Below, one piece after another: positions 1-11,440 of a DNA stretch of 64,000 nucleotides; positions within the stretch are counted from its first letter, which is position 1; the number at the start of each line of letters is the position of its first letter. A model generated the notes under the pieces. That model saw only the letters and a list, made by a program, of their open reading frames with translations. It ran no database searches and was not told where the DNA came from. The stretch comes from Gymnogyps californianus (taxonomy: Eukaryota > Chordata > Aves > Accipitriformes > Cathartidae), in assembly GCF_018139145.2 (NCBI RefSeq), contig NC_059476.1, forward strand, positions 11,041,001 through 11,105,000, read 5' to 3'. The translations under genes were made by a program, and so were the position numbers.

Positions 1-1179
1 AAAAAGCTATTCCACTGGGGGCATATACTTCCTAATATAGCCTCACTCTTAAATTCCAGCTGAGCCATGTTTTGCTTCAGACCCAAAAATGGGTTTGGAA
101 AGGTACACGGGCTTTTTATCTATAACACTAATGTACTACTAGAGTACTGCTGAACAACTTCCTTTAAGCTTTACTTTCTTGAATGAACCCACTGACCTAA
201 CATCTTAAATTCCATTTGTATTTCAAACCAAAGATTATGAGAACAAAGGGAGCCTAATATTACTATTTCAATAGTATTTCAGAATAAAGTACATACAAAA
301 TGGTACCTTGGTTACTCATTAAGCCAAACCTTTACTAAGTCTCAAAGTAGCCTTTTGTTTCATATATATAATTTTTTTCCTTGAGAATAATTAGATGCAC
401 TATTACTAGGTAACTAAATATCTGATTTGAGGCAAGCAGGTGCAGGAGGTAGATGTCTGGCTATGATACACTGTGTCCAAAACTTACTTCAGAAACAGCA
501 TACTCTACCTGAAAATGCTAAAGCTATTTCTGTCAACATAAGTCTACATCACTTCCATAATCATGTTAGCTTCCATAGAAAGAAGTCTACTTGCTAAATT
601 TATATCCTCCTTTTTTTCTATGCCATTTGAAAATATTTACATTAATATGTCCAAAATCCATTTAAATTGGTACAAACAACCCATTCATGCTAAGCCTACT
701 TGCTCTCCTTTTACTCACAACATAATGCGTATTTACATATATACATGTAATCCATAAAATACCACAGACAGCCTTACTTCCTTTAGTGAATTCCAGCCAA
801 CACCTGACCAGTTAATTTATGTCTCCTATCATCATTACTTTGCCTTTTCTTAAACTCTTTTATTTATGTCCCTTCTGATGTTGTCATCTAGTTGCCCAGT
901 TTATCAAGCTCACCTAAGCCCTCCAAACATGCTGCCTCTAGCAAGGAATTTTTGCTCTGTCAGGTAGATGGACAAGAATCCTACCCAAAGTCACTCATCA
1001 CTAATTCTCGTGTTTCCATAAAGGTAGTTTCTGAACAATCACAACTCTCTGAAAACCTGTCAGTAATATTCAAGAACGCTTTATTCAAGAAGGACCCACT
1101 CTGCCTTCCTTTACATTCTTTGCAAGTTTGCCTGTGCCTTAGATACGGTTCTTTGTTAGTATTTACATAAACCACAGCT
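1..1179. other. AT-rich non-coding stretch
   Basis: No gene is recognised. The open frames at 563-757 and 892-1170 on the plus strand and 981-1175 on the minus strand are short, overlap one another on opposite strands and show no domain, so I treat them as chance. No transposon end or simple repeat of note is visible. Confidence 0.6.
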
Positions 1180-1800
1180 GTCCTGACATCCCACTTAACA
1201 GGTTAGTGGGCATGTCAGGGCCTGAATCAGCAGCACTGAAAGGCAAGTCAGAGACCTCATACTATATCCAAAACGAGAGATCTTTATTTACCTTTGTGAT
1301 TAGAGAATTGTACTTTTGGGTGCAAGATGCTCTCTGTACATCTCATATTTCCGCTTTGAGGGCTGCGGCATGATGCTCGCAGCAAGGGCTGTTGAGTACT
1401 AGGTGCATATGTACCTGTCTCCAGCTCCCTCTCATACTTTACAGATCTAGGGTAAGGGGTCTTTGGGACTTGGGAGGAAATAGGGCAAATCGCCAGTCTT
1501 CTTCATGGGGCAAGAGGTGTTCAGAGAGCGTTTGCTAATTTCCATTCTTTTGGGAGGGAAAAGGAAGGTAGGGCTCGATTAATAAGCATATAAAGAGGGG
1601 CATGGATAGGTGTGCAGTTATTTCTTCCCAGATGAGAGGTTATTCAGTAGCTAGGCAGACATGTAAAGGCTGGTTATGATACTATAAAGGCACCAGGGCT
1701 CCTGCAGAGCTAGAATTACAGGGTTAGTGTGCAAAGAAAGTAGGCACAGAAGGACAAGAGGTATTTCGGAGGAAGCAAGGGTATAATGCTATTTTGGCCT
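1180..1800 (-). mobile_element. Possible LTR or transcript 3' end, minus strand
   Basis: Read on the minus strand, this block has T/C-rich sequence, TATA-like stretches near 1585-1595 and 1680-1690, and then an AATAAA polyadenylation signal at 1288-1283. About 100 bases of GC-richer sequence follow and end in the hairpin at 1182-1219. TATA, then AATAAA, then a short tail is the order of U3-R-U5 in a retroviral LTR. No paired LTR, internal retroviral sequence or target-site duplication was found. The 3' end of an unspliced non-coding transcript is an equally good reading. This is inference from layout, not a family match. Confidence 0.25.
1182..1219. repeat. Perfect-arm hairpin with one bulge
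   Basis: Bases 1182-1189 pair with 1212-1219 and bases 1190-1195 pair with 1205-1210. This leaves a single bulged C at 1211 and a 9-base loop (1196-1204). Fourteen perfect pairs in 38 bases is unusual in this background. It is too short for a typical microRNA precursor. It sits at the outer edge of the possible minus-strand LTR at 1180-1800, where it could be terminal or 3'-processing structure. Confidence 0.6.
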
Positions 1801-2673
1801 TTGTTTTAGAATTCTCGGAATCAAAGAGGAGACTAAAATGAAAAAATGCACTGGGGTGGTGGGCTTTGAATAGGAGCCAATTCAGAACGCAATTTTTATT
1901 TGAGGTGGCTCAAGTGCTGATCAAATACAGCAAGCTTAGAGCATGAGTTAAAAAATACTAAATAACATCATACATGCTGAAAAATGCAAGGAAAAATTCA
2001 TGATACTGTTGTTCTAAATGCTACGCAAACATTTTCACTTTTCACTTTACTTCTGCAAAATCCTTCTTTCTTGTGGCTAAACCTTTAAGATCAGAAATGT
2101 TGTGAATTACAATATTAGCCAGAAACGTAACGATACTTAAGGTCAAGGTAGATCTGATATTTCTTCAATTAGACACTTGGTTTCTTTGGACCAGAATCAC
2201 ACTCAAACCTCATCAATGACATGTAATTGTAGTCGTTCAGTCTCACTAGGTTAACTATACTTTATACAATGGATAAAAAGTTAGTCCCTACCTTAAACAG
2301 CTTCCTTGCTAAGTTGGGAGAGGCACAGAAAGACTGACAAGGTTCATGCATACTAATGAGAAACTTCATGGCAGATCTAGAACTGAAAACACTTTATCAC
2401 CATCTGAGCCATGTGTCTTAAGCATGGAGTCAATCTTTTCTCATATTCTACATTTGTTACGTTGCAAAAAGTTTTTAAAAACAAAACTAAGAGAACTGGT
2501 GAACAGATTTGCTGTAACAAAAAAACTAACACTTCAAATTGCCACAGCTCCTGAGATTATAACCCATTTTGCTGGGCGTTAAACTTTTGAGAATCTAGGA
2601 ACTCCCATTTCTGCACACCTGAAAGACAAAGAATTGAACATGTATTGCTTTGTCATTATACTCATCTTCGATC

Positions 2674-2840
2674 TTCACAGAATCACAGACTTGTTGGAAC
2701 TGGTTGGAAGGGATGTCTTGAAATCATCTAGTCCAACCTCCCTGCTCAAGCAGGGTCACCTAGAGCAGGTTTCGCAGGGGTTTTGAATATCTCCATAGAT
2801 GGGAGACCCTACAACCTCTCTGGGCAACCTTAGTCCAACA
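2674..2840 (-). mobile_element. CR1 LINE 3' end, 5'-truncated
   Basis: The block opens with the inverted CR1 terminus (TCACAGAATCACAGA) and continues through the family's familiar inverted 3' sequence: a GGTTGGAAGGGA-like stretch, ATCATCTAGTCCAACC, CTGCTCAAGCAGGGTCACC, and CTCTGGGCAACC at the far side. Orientation therefore runs right to left. Only the last 170 bases or so are present. Such 5' truncation is normal for CR1, which primes reverse transcription at its 3' end. It has no coding capacity. It has diverged from the canonical sequence (for example ACTTGTTGGAACTGG), which points to an older copy. Confidence 0.93.
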
Positions 2841-2849
2841 CATCCATTT

Positions 2850-3461
2850 TGACAAGATCGAGGGCTTGATTCATTTGCCCTGGTCCCTACAGTCATGTGA
2901 GAGACAATATCATTCAAGACATCCTCGTGGGGTTGGCCTCACACATAAAGGATCTATGGGAGACCTGCGTTCCTTTGGATTGGCAGAAGGACTGGAGATG
3001 CCCTGTGTGATCTCAAATGGCCACAGATCCGTATGTCTGGGCAACTGAGTTGTGCCTTCAAATCTGGCTGATCCTTTTCCAGCTGGTTCACAGAACTAAC
3101 CCACTCTGTTACCCAGTTGGTTTGTTTGAGCCTAAAGAAAATTTTTAAATGATCTGGCCATACGTCTGAGGTACTTTCTATAACTAAATGGTAACTAAAC
3201 CACGGTCTTTTAGTTCTTAACTACATATTTACTAGGCCCAACAATTGTTATTTACAAAAATTAATCGTGACTTATGCTCTTGTTAAAAGCTTAACCATTT
3301 AATCCATGATACCCATCATTTCTAAACCTATGGCATTCACACCAACACTGAGAGTGCCATGCAGTCAATAGCTCACCTCCAGACCTATCATTTCACTTTC
3401 ATTCTCTCTGTCCCAGGATTAATGAAACAATGCAGAAGATACTGAGAGACCCATTACATAT
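2850..3461. other. Spacer between two CR1 fragments
   Basis: Unique-looking sequence with no recognised gene. The 60-codon open frame at 2866-3048 (plus) begins at the edge of the CR1 fragment and has no domain. This spacer separates two CR1 3' ends in opposite (back-to-back) orientation. Confidence 0.5.
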
Positions 3462-3525
3462 TTGGGGGTTGGACTAGATGATCTTTAAAAGGTCCCTTCC
3501 AACCCAAACCATTCTATGATTCTAT
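3462..3525 (+). mobile_element. CR1 LINE 3' terminus, plus strand
   Basis: About 64 bases match the CR1 3' end: GGTTGGACTAGATGATCTTT, then GGTCCCTTCCAACCC, then ATTCTATGATTCTA, the short repeated terminal motif of the family. The copy is extremely 5'-truncated and non-coding. It lies 620 bases from the minus-strand CR1 piece at 2674-2840. Their different sequence and opposite direction mean two separate insertions. Confidence 0.92.
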
Positions 3526-3563
3526 ATTTGCATCCAGACTTTGATATTTGCATCAAGACTTAA
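3524..3563. repeat. 20-bp tandem duplication abutting a CR1 end
   Basis: Two adjacent 20-base units (3524-3543 and 3544-3563) share ATATTTGCATC and AGACTT and differ at few positions. The array starts exactly where the CR1 terminal repeat stops. It may have arisen by slippage at the insertion junction. Confidence 0.75.
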
Positions 3564-4527
3564 CAAAATTAACATCTAATTAATAACAGCAATATTAATA
3601 ACACTGGAAAATTAATTCATAGCCTCACACTTTGCCTCTTATGGCTGTAACTGTGCAAGCACACTGAACCGTTCTCAGCCCTTCCAAATCTTTCTCTTGC
3701 AAATGTTTTTATAAAGGCAACAAAGCCCAAAACTTCAAGCTAGTATGGACTGGTTTGTCTCCACTGTCTGCAGTGTAAACCTGCCAATTACAGCAGATGA
3801 AGATCCAGTCCAGTCTCTCTCTCCTAGGAAAATTTCCACTTTTCAAAATGCACCGCTATAGGCAGTGATTTCTGCAGATCCAAACCCTTCCATTCAAGAT
3901 GCTCAGTGACTTTGTATCTCCTGCTAATGTATTCCTTGGGGAAGTTACTATCCACCAAACCCCCTATAGTTATTGTCAGGAAATCATTAACCCACAGCTC
4001 TTTTCAACTCTTGGTAATTATGATGTTAAAAAAAGGAAAAGTTTTGCTGCTAACAGTTGCAACAATGTATTTGTTTGCCACATGCGATGGAAATCTGATA
4101 GACAATATCTGTGCACTCCATCTGTTACACTGGATTGATCCGCTGATGAGATTCTTTTTAGAAACCTGCTTACCCCTGCTGGTGCTGCAAGCTTGAAAGA
4201 GAAAAAACACTTTCTTCTCCTTGTTCTCTTGTGTGGTGGTCGACCCTGTCTTCCTCTCCATTAGAACCCATCCTGCTGCCACAGATCTCACAGGATTTAT
4301 ATTGTTTTGATTCCTTTCAAACACTGTCTTGTTACCAACATCTGACAACAGTCTCTTGGGCTATCACGATTTTACAAACTGACCAGGCCTATAAGTCTCT
4401 ATAAATCCCATGTGGATACAGACCTGTGAAAATGTCTTTAACTATCCATTAAAGCACACAGTAGCTCTTTTATTATATAAATAGTCATGGGTGTTCTATA
4501 CTTATACGGAGGAAGAGGCTGTAATTT
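3564..4527. other. Non-coding stretch
   Basis: No gene is recognised. Three open frames overlap at 3899-4348 in different frames and on both strands (79, 96 and 114 codons). Mutually overlapping frames without a domain or splice context are typical of chance. Confidence 0.55.
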
Positions 4528-4548
4528 GGGGAGGGGGGGGAAGGAGGG
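4528..4548 (+). other. Potential G-quadruplex tract
   Basis: The tract has runs of 4, 8, 2 and 3 guanines separated by single or double adenines (runs at 4528-4531, 4533-4540, 4543-4544, 4546-4548). Splitting the run of eight gives four G-tracts of at least three with loops of seven or fewer, which meets the usual G4 folding rule. It stands alone in an AT-rich region. Confidence 0.55.
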
Positions 4549-5175
4549 AAGTGCTTGAAAACTCTGCCAGAAGAGGTTGTTCTCTTAACACTCATTGCAC
4601 ACCAGCGAACTCATTTGCTCACCGCGCCGCTTGATGAGAACACACCATGGGTGGTCGTCTTGCTCCCCACCCCCTCCATAGTAGCAGTGAAAAGCCACAA
4701 AATAGTGAGTCAAATTTAGGCATGACCACACATGTTGGTTTCTCACGAAGTTGGGGAAATTTTAGCCCTGCTCTTCAAACAACAATACCCATAAAAACAA
4801 CGATGGAAGGGCATATCTACAACTGAAAAATTGAAAACATGTTGAGTATATAATACAAGAAGGTCAGAAGATACAGTTTTAATGAAATATTTTAGTACCC
4901 TGGCCTTATGATAAATTTAAAGTTTACTATTATAATCCCTGTGTGCATGAACATGGGTATATATGTAAGCCTATATATACGCGTACAGACAGGCAGACAT
5001 CAACACTTCTTCATAACAAGTGAAAGGGAAAATTAGAATGGTTGCAAGAGCACAGGCTGTATCTAACTTCCCCCGTTAAGCAATAGTACCAATAAATCCA
5101 ATTTCTTGCAGTGAAACCAACTCATCTGAATTAGTGAGTTATTTTAAAACAAACTGCAATTACTATTTGCAAGAA

Positions 5176-5480
5176 CCGCTATGAAAATGCTTCTGCCAAA
5201 TCAAACAGTTTGCTTGGAGAGTCAAATGGAGATGGGGGGGAAGAAAGAAGAAAAATGGTTAATAGTAGGGCTGTTGCTTTTCCCAAGCGCAGCAAACTGA
5301 GCCTAATTGATGCTGACGCATGACAGACTCGTGTGTACAGTATTGCCCGGGCTCTGACTGAAGCTGCTGACAGAGGGTAAATGGTGCATGGCAGCTGGTC
5401 TTGCCCTGGCCTGGCATGGCAACGTACGCACACATTGCCTGTCAAGAGATATCATGAGGGCTAATGAAGGGCAGCCCACA
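5176..5480. promoter_or_regulatory. Candidate conserved regulatory block A
   Basis: This block keeps at least seven CpG sites in about 300 bases, in a region otherwise nearly free of them, and is dense in developmental transcription-factor motifs. A homeodomain core TAATTGA (5304-5310) runs into TGCTGACGCA, a MAF-type half-site (5311-5320). TGACAG (TALE type) follows at 5321-5326, and a second TGCTGACAG lies at 5365-5373. An RFX-like half-site ATGGCAAC is at 5416-5423. The minus-strand open frames over it (5179-5445, 5303-5539) overlap in different frames and look like chance. Single motif matches are weak evidence; the case rests on density and CpG retention. Confidence 0.35.
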
Positions 5481-8170
5481 TTTTTAAAATTCTTCTCACT
5501 GAGTTTTGGATCAGACTTTACACCATGAAGCCTTCTCAACCTTTTAGTGCTTGGTTAAGGATATGTGACACTTATTTAAAAATTAATGGGTTCTAATCAA
5601 TTTAAAGTTGGAAAACTAAAAGCCAGTACATCTCTGGGCGAGAAAGAAAAAGTGCATATATGAGTGTGTAAGATGGAAAGACACGGCAGAGAAAGAACAA
5701 GAGAATGAGAGGAAAGAAATACAGGCATTTTTGCAGCTACTAACAACAGAAAGTGATGACATGGAAGTACCACCAATTTATCTGACTGCATTTCAACATC
5801 TTCTATAGCTCCTTTTAAAACAAAAAGTTGTGCATTTCTGAACTGTTTACTTACAATAAGTGATTCCCTGCAAACACCAAATGCTTTCTCTTTTCCTGAA
5901 TCTAGCCCACTGCCTGTAATTGCAGCTGAATAATTATATCAGTACCCAAAATGAGAGAAATTCTGCCCTCCACTTCTTAGGCATAAAGAATTAAATGTAG
6001 GAAAACAGAATTAGGATAAAAGAGACCATCTTAGAAATCTACCTGATTACGAACTTCAAATCACAAGTAACAGCTTGGTTGGACCCTCAGTTCTCAGAAT
6101 TCTCTGGTGGTTTCACATTCCTTTATGTTATTTTGCATGGTAATAAATGGCAGAGATATTTCTGGTTTAGCTTTTTCTGAAATATTCTGCTCATAGACAA
6201 ATGGAAAATACATATGCAGAAGACCGTTGAGACTTTCAGGGTATTTCACTGACCAGTGCAGAATCATTTCTTGCCACAAATCCCTGAGGGCTTTATCTTG
6301 GTTTCAAAAAAATCCCTGGCATTTTCACAACTGACTTCAGGATTTCAATAGTTATTTTACATGCCAGTAAAAAGAAAGTACTTGGTTCTCATCTAACCTG
6401 GAACGGCTTATCCCCTGCCAGTCACTGTTAGCTTATGTGGAACGGTCTCTGAGTTTATCAGAGAGAACGGATTTATGTCCTGGGGAGACTGACCATCTTT
6501 CCTGCCTCTGTAGGCCAAAAGGAGAAACTCTGACAATTGAAAAAAGATGTTGTAATGTTGTCTCTCCTTGCTACTGCTTTAGGTACACCTGCTTTTCCAA
6601 CCCATTATTATGCAGAGCAGAGGGGAAAAAAACACCATCTGAACTACTAAACTTAAGGAAAAAAAAAGGCAAAAAAAAAAAAGCAAAGTACTTCCTCATT
6701 CAAAAACCACAAACTGCTGTATTTATTTGATATATAAAAACTAGATATTTTTAGGTTTACCAGCTAATCCAGCAAAAAGTTAACCTAACCTTGGCAAATA
6801 CAATAGATCATAAAGAAGTATCACGCTCTCAGAAACATACACAACAAGCTTACTACAGCTTTGGTCCCCAGAGCAAAGCCATTTGCTCATTGAAAATGTG
6901 TGTATTCAAGAGACACTCCAGAAAGCTAAAACAATGGCAGAAGTCACAAAATGAAGCACCTTGTTCTCACTCTGATGCAACCTTATAACAACACAGCTTC
7001 ACTTTCCAGAAGTGCCTCTAGAAAGAATGCCACCTTTGTGTAAAGTAGCACTGGAGAAAAAAGGAACATTTAAAACCAGATTGGCTGAAAAATTTGGGGA
7101 AAAAAATGGGTGGTGAAATAAAAAGTTATTACTCATCCCTCTAAAGCTAAATTATCACGTCATTAGATTATCATGGTTATAAGCAAATTGCTTCTACTGC
7201 TTGTAGAATTTTGTGCTAATAAAAGTTGGCAAAACATTTTCAGTTGGGTATTCAGTGTAAGAATTAGTAAGTATCGAGCAATAACATTTTCCCTCTTCAT
7301 ATTTCCTTAGGATTTTTGAGATAAATGTACCTTATTTGTAGGATACTACAATTCTCTGCAAATTTCCCCACCCTCCCTCCCTTATTTACAGGAACGGCTA
7401 ACAAGCTGGTGATTGTTCTGGTAGTTTTGGGGTATCCATTCACCAGGAAAGAGTATAAAAATTATGACACAAATCTCTATCAACTAATAATGAATTTCAG
7501 AGTTTACCAGTCTGAGTTATAAGAACCTGTTGATTTCAGTAGTGGATGATTGCATTTCTCCATTACAACTTCTCCAAGGCTGTTCACCTGTACATACTAT
7601 ACCTTAAATTAGATGACTATTTACTACCATTTTGTTGGAATTTGCCCTAATTAAAAGAAAATCAGACAAATCTTCAAATAAAATTATTTCTGAAGTATGA
7701 TTCTTATTCAACTGAAAACAAATGCTTTTTCTCTCATTCATTTTCAAAAATGTCTGTTTAAAGAAACCTTCATTCAATTAATATCTGTTTATTAATGATT
7801 CACATCAATTGAGCAGTCTTGTCTACTTGATGATTCAGAACCCATTTCTTCCAGCATAGACTGTTCAAGTTAACACTGTAACTGGTGGCATGCACAGTCT
7901 ACATCATTTTTGTTCTCTCCTCTGTAATTTAGGTTTTAACTATGCAAAAATGTTTTTTCCAAGTCTTTAAACATTTTCTGTTGTCCACAGAGTTTGATAA
8001 AAATCTGTATCATTCAGTTTTCTTTATTCAATTTCACCTCCTACTTCTTCCATTACAGGATATATATGACAGGACTTCATCCCATATTTGTAGACAAACA
8101 GTACCGTGCATGATTACACTGTAAGTGTTACGAATATATTTCACCTTCTACTTCCAATACTGTGAAGTCA
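5481..8170. other. AT-rich non-coding stretch with A-rich tract
   Basis: No gene is recognised in 2.7 kb. The open frames at 5597-5791, 6094-6279, 6437-6730, 6791-6988, 7325-7522 and 7942-8124 are 60-97 codons with low-complexity or AT-driven composition (for example the lysine-rich end of 6437-6730, which is only the A-rich tract at about 6650-6685). Nothing else stands out. Confidence 0.55.
6655..6686 (+). repeat. A-rich low-complexity tract
   Basis: Interrupted poly(A), the longest run about 12 bases, separated by GGC and GC. No polyadenylation signal lies just upstream and there is no recognisable retrocopy body, so it is a simple low-complexity tract. Confidence 0.8.
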
Positions 8171-8210
8171 TGAAGCTAAATAATTTTCAATGAAACTAAA
8201 TAATTTTCAT
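8171..8210. repeat. 20-bp tandem duplication
   Basis: Units 8171-8190 and 8191-8210 are identical at 18 of 20 positions (shared core CTAAATAATTTTCA). The high identity suggests a fairly recent local duplication. Confidence 0.9.
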
Positions 8211-8785
8211 TTTTTTAAAGATATATCTTTGTTTCTGTAATCTTCACAAACTCTTAAAAGATATGACCTCTGTCTAGTTTTAAATGACAAAGTGTTTTGG
8301 GTTTTTTTTACTTGAAAGAAAGACAGTAACACCTGGTGCCTTTATACAAAGGTAAGCAAACTGTATAAAATCACTTCATGAGTTTTGAAAAATCTGCTTT
8401 TATGGCCAATTTTGTAATTTAACTTAGTAAGAAAAGGCTGCTGTCTCATACCAGCCTTACACTATCCGAATTCATGTAGTACCACATGATTTTGCAGGTC
8501 TGGTTGAGACCAGGAGAGAATAATTACTCTGGGTGTTTGACACCTGATTCTGCTATCCAAGATGGAGTTTAATAAGTTTGTGCTCATGGAACTGCAGCCT
8601 ATAAAGTTTCAAAATGTGAGCATTCATACTAGATTTGAGGATACAGCAGCCTGGTATCAAAAACCAATTTTGTAACAAAAGAATTATCACTATTCACAAG
8701 CAGTATTTGTAAAGCTAGATGCAAATAAGAAGTATGTGTTGAGTGTGAGAAGGGTAAAAGTTGATTTAAAATTATATGCCTGAAT

Positions 8786-8870
8786 AGATATATATATGCA
8801 CACACGCACAAAGATCTACACTTACAATTGTGTGTGGATATATGTGTATTTGTGCACATGTGTATAAACA
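8786..8870. repeat. TA / CA / TG mixed simple repeat
   Basis: A TA tract passes into CA-type sequence (8790-8810) and then, after about 15 bases, into TG-type sequence (8829-8865). CA on one side and TG on the other make the halves partly complementary, so this could be a decayed microsatellite or an imperfect stem. The open frames on both strands here are by-products of the repeat. Confidence 0.75.
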
Positions 8871-9170
8871 CAGGTAACCTATTTGAAAAACGGTTTCTGA
8901 GAAAATTTTTATTATGTCTGCATCAGAAGAAACTCTGTACTAACTGTTGCACCTTGGATTTTATAGGAGCATTAGATTTTGCCTCTTCATTGTTTGTTTT
9001 TAGTTTTGAAAAAACAATGCTCTTCTCTTAGGATCTCTCCTACAGACATTATACACTGGTCAATTCCAAAGAAATAAAAGGGATTTTTGTGTGCATCAGG
9101 ACTGTAGGATCAGGTCCTTTATACTACGAGCTAATTGCACTGGGTTTCTAAAAAAATTACACATTTACAC

Positions 9171-9200
9171 TGTGCTTGTGTGCATGTATATGCGCGTGCA
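9171..9200. repeat. Alternating purine-pyrimidine tract
   Basis: A short TG / TA / CG alternating stretch including TGCGCGTGCA. Such sequences can adopt left-handed DNA. It is the purest alternating tract containing CG in the left third of the window. Confidence 0.6.
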
Positions 9201-9214
9201 TAAACTATTTAAGT

Positions 9215-9400
9215 GCAAATTGCCAGAATGTCAGTAAATTACCGCAGGAGCTGCAAAGCATTTACATACCTTAGGCATGAGCAACCAATTGGAACTTTTA
9301 ATCTTTTAACAAGTTACTGCTCAGTGACATAATAATGAATAAAATGAAGAGTAATGAAGTTGACCATAAAGCTTAGCAAATAAACATTGTACACAAATAT
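9215..9400. promoter_or_regulatory. Weak candidate regulatory block
   Basis: Octamer-like and homeodomain-like words (ATTTACATA at 9261-9269, AATAATGAATAA near 9330) and a CCAATTGG core (about 9285-9292) cluster in unique sequence with no repeats. The evidence is only word composition and is weaker than for the blocks at 5.2, 13.9, 31.6, 44.0 and 47.9 kb. Confidence 0.15.
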
Positions 9401-11360
9401 AACAATTCCTGACTAGCTCAGCACACAAAATCTACTCATGGTTTGCTGCCAGTTACCATATGCTTGTGCCAAAACACAGTAACATCCTCCTACCATTCCT
9501 TTTGGCGTTACCATTGTTGGTCTTTTTGCAGATCACTATTTGCTGCCCTCACCATGTTGGGATCCACCCTCATTATAACCTGTTCATCTGCAGATAGCTT
9601 TATCTTTTAGTATTGTTCCAAGGAAGTTTTTAGAAGCTTTCTTGTCTCAATACTCCTGTCAAGGAAGTTGTAGAAATCACCCCCAGGATTACTGACAGAA
9701 ACTTCCATTTGTTTGAAATCTGAATGTATAGTCTGGTTTATTGGCACTGACAGGACAAGGTCATAGACCATACTCTATCGTTATTCTCACTCCTACCAAG
9801 AGTCCATGATTAAGTCACCTAAAATAAAATTCCACTTCTGTCAAAAGACACAGCAAATCACTTGCAATAGCTGCAAAGATGACTGACCATTCACTGTCTT
9901 TTGTGGTTAGGAAAAAAGTATGTCTAATAAGGTAATATACTTGGAGCATCTTTTCTAATTGTGACTGGCACACCCAAAATTCATCTCATTTCTGTATGTA
10001 GAGCAAGTCGAAAAGGTATCAAATTCAATTTTGTTGAAGACGAACTTGGTTCAGTTGTTCGTTATAATCCAGGTAACTAAAAAGGCAGGCAGGGATCTAC
10101 AGAATAAGCAGTAGGATTCTGCATTAATCCCCTACAAGACAATAGCAGAAACAAAGAAAGGCAATAATGGCCACAAGTCACTGCTGAGTGATAAGTCTTT
10201 TGAGGCAGAAATCCACTTCCAATTGAACTGATGTCCCTATCAGAAAAACGACCACCAAAATTCCTTCCAGCTGACAGCCATGCTAGTAGCTGAGGCAGAA
10301 AGGCTGAGGATATAACAAATGTTAACAAGGAGAGCGTTAGAGGCTGTTCTTCCAGGATGGGCTATTGCACCATGGTGGAGCCTTAAGGGAAGCTTGAATT
10401 GCTGTTGTCTTTGTTGTCTTTTCTCTGTAAAAACAGAAAACTGCCTTTTTATGATATGAATAAGGATTTTGAACAGTATTATATTAAAAGCTCCAGGGAC
10501 AGTAACTAAAAAGCAAACATTTACCTTTTACTTATTCCTACAATGAAATAGCATGGTAACATGACATTACCGCTCCAAGGTAAATATTTACTTGTTAGTA
10601 TTGGGCTCCGCATAAAAATATACCTAGTTTCCCCACCCAAGATGACCTGCATTTTCTATTACCGAGACCAAAACAACCACCCACCTCACAATTCCCAGTT
10701 TAGTACACTGTATATACTTCTTGACCTATACTGAGATGCTTAAAGACACAGAGTGATATTTGGGGCTGCAAGTACATGAGTCTCAATTCACACACCTTGG
10801 ATAACAAACTGAGAATGTATCACGACAAAAGAAAAGGAGGAAGTTTCTGCTTTCCCTTTCAACCTGCATCTCCAGCCCAAAGGAGCATTACCTGTTAAGA
10901 AACCACAGCTGAACAAGGCCTGCACCTCTCCAGTACACTGGAACACCACAAAGAGGGCTACTATCTTTTTCCCCATCAGCTTTTGCTATGACGTACTTGG
11001 CACCTGTCACTTCAGGAATTAACAATATGATGATTATCCAGACTAAAAGGAGATCAAGCAGTGTAAATAAATTGTATATAATTTCTTGTACGGTTGGCAA
11101 GTTCCTTTGTACTATTTCAGGGAGGATTTTGAAAATTTGCAAAGGCAGGCTGAGTTATGTTTGCTCTTTCTCCCCATGAACACGAGAAATATTAGGTTTA
11201 ATGACTTAAAAATTTCTAGATAACAAAATTTTGTATCTACATACACGAAAAAAAGTCGTTTATGAAAAATGTTCCAGCCTTCTCTTTTAGCATTTTATTC
11301 CTTACTAAATCCAGCTTTTGAAAGCAAATACCACACACGTGCTCCTGACACCAGCTCTCG
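9401..11360. other. Non-coding stretch
   Basis: No gene is recognised. The minus-strand frame at 10888-11142 (84 codons) has a hydrophobic middle but no family resemblance, and it overlaps the minus-strand frame 10788-10976 and the plus-strand frame 10988-11179. No repeats of note. Confidence 0.5.
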
Positions 11361-11440
11361 ACATTCTCAGTGCCTTTGTTTACTCATTTATAAAATGAGT
11401 ATGCTGCTGCTCATTCAGCTGAAAGGAGTGTTGGGAGACC
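11361..11440 (+). mobile_element. Possible MIR/CORE-SINE relic
   Basis: The words CTCAGTGCCTTTGTTTACTC and TTTATAAAATGAGTA follow the order of the conserved stretch of MIR-type SINEs (roughly a CTCAGTTTCCTCATCTGTAA-like word, then AATGAG). Only this core is recognisable and both flanks have decayed. MIR-type relics predate the bird-mammal split, so an old fragment here is plausible. A small conserved motif by chance is the alternative. Confidence 0.4.
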
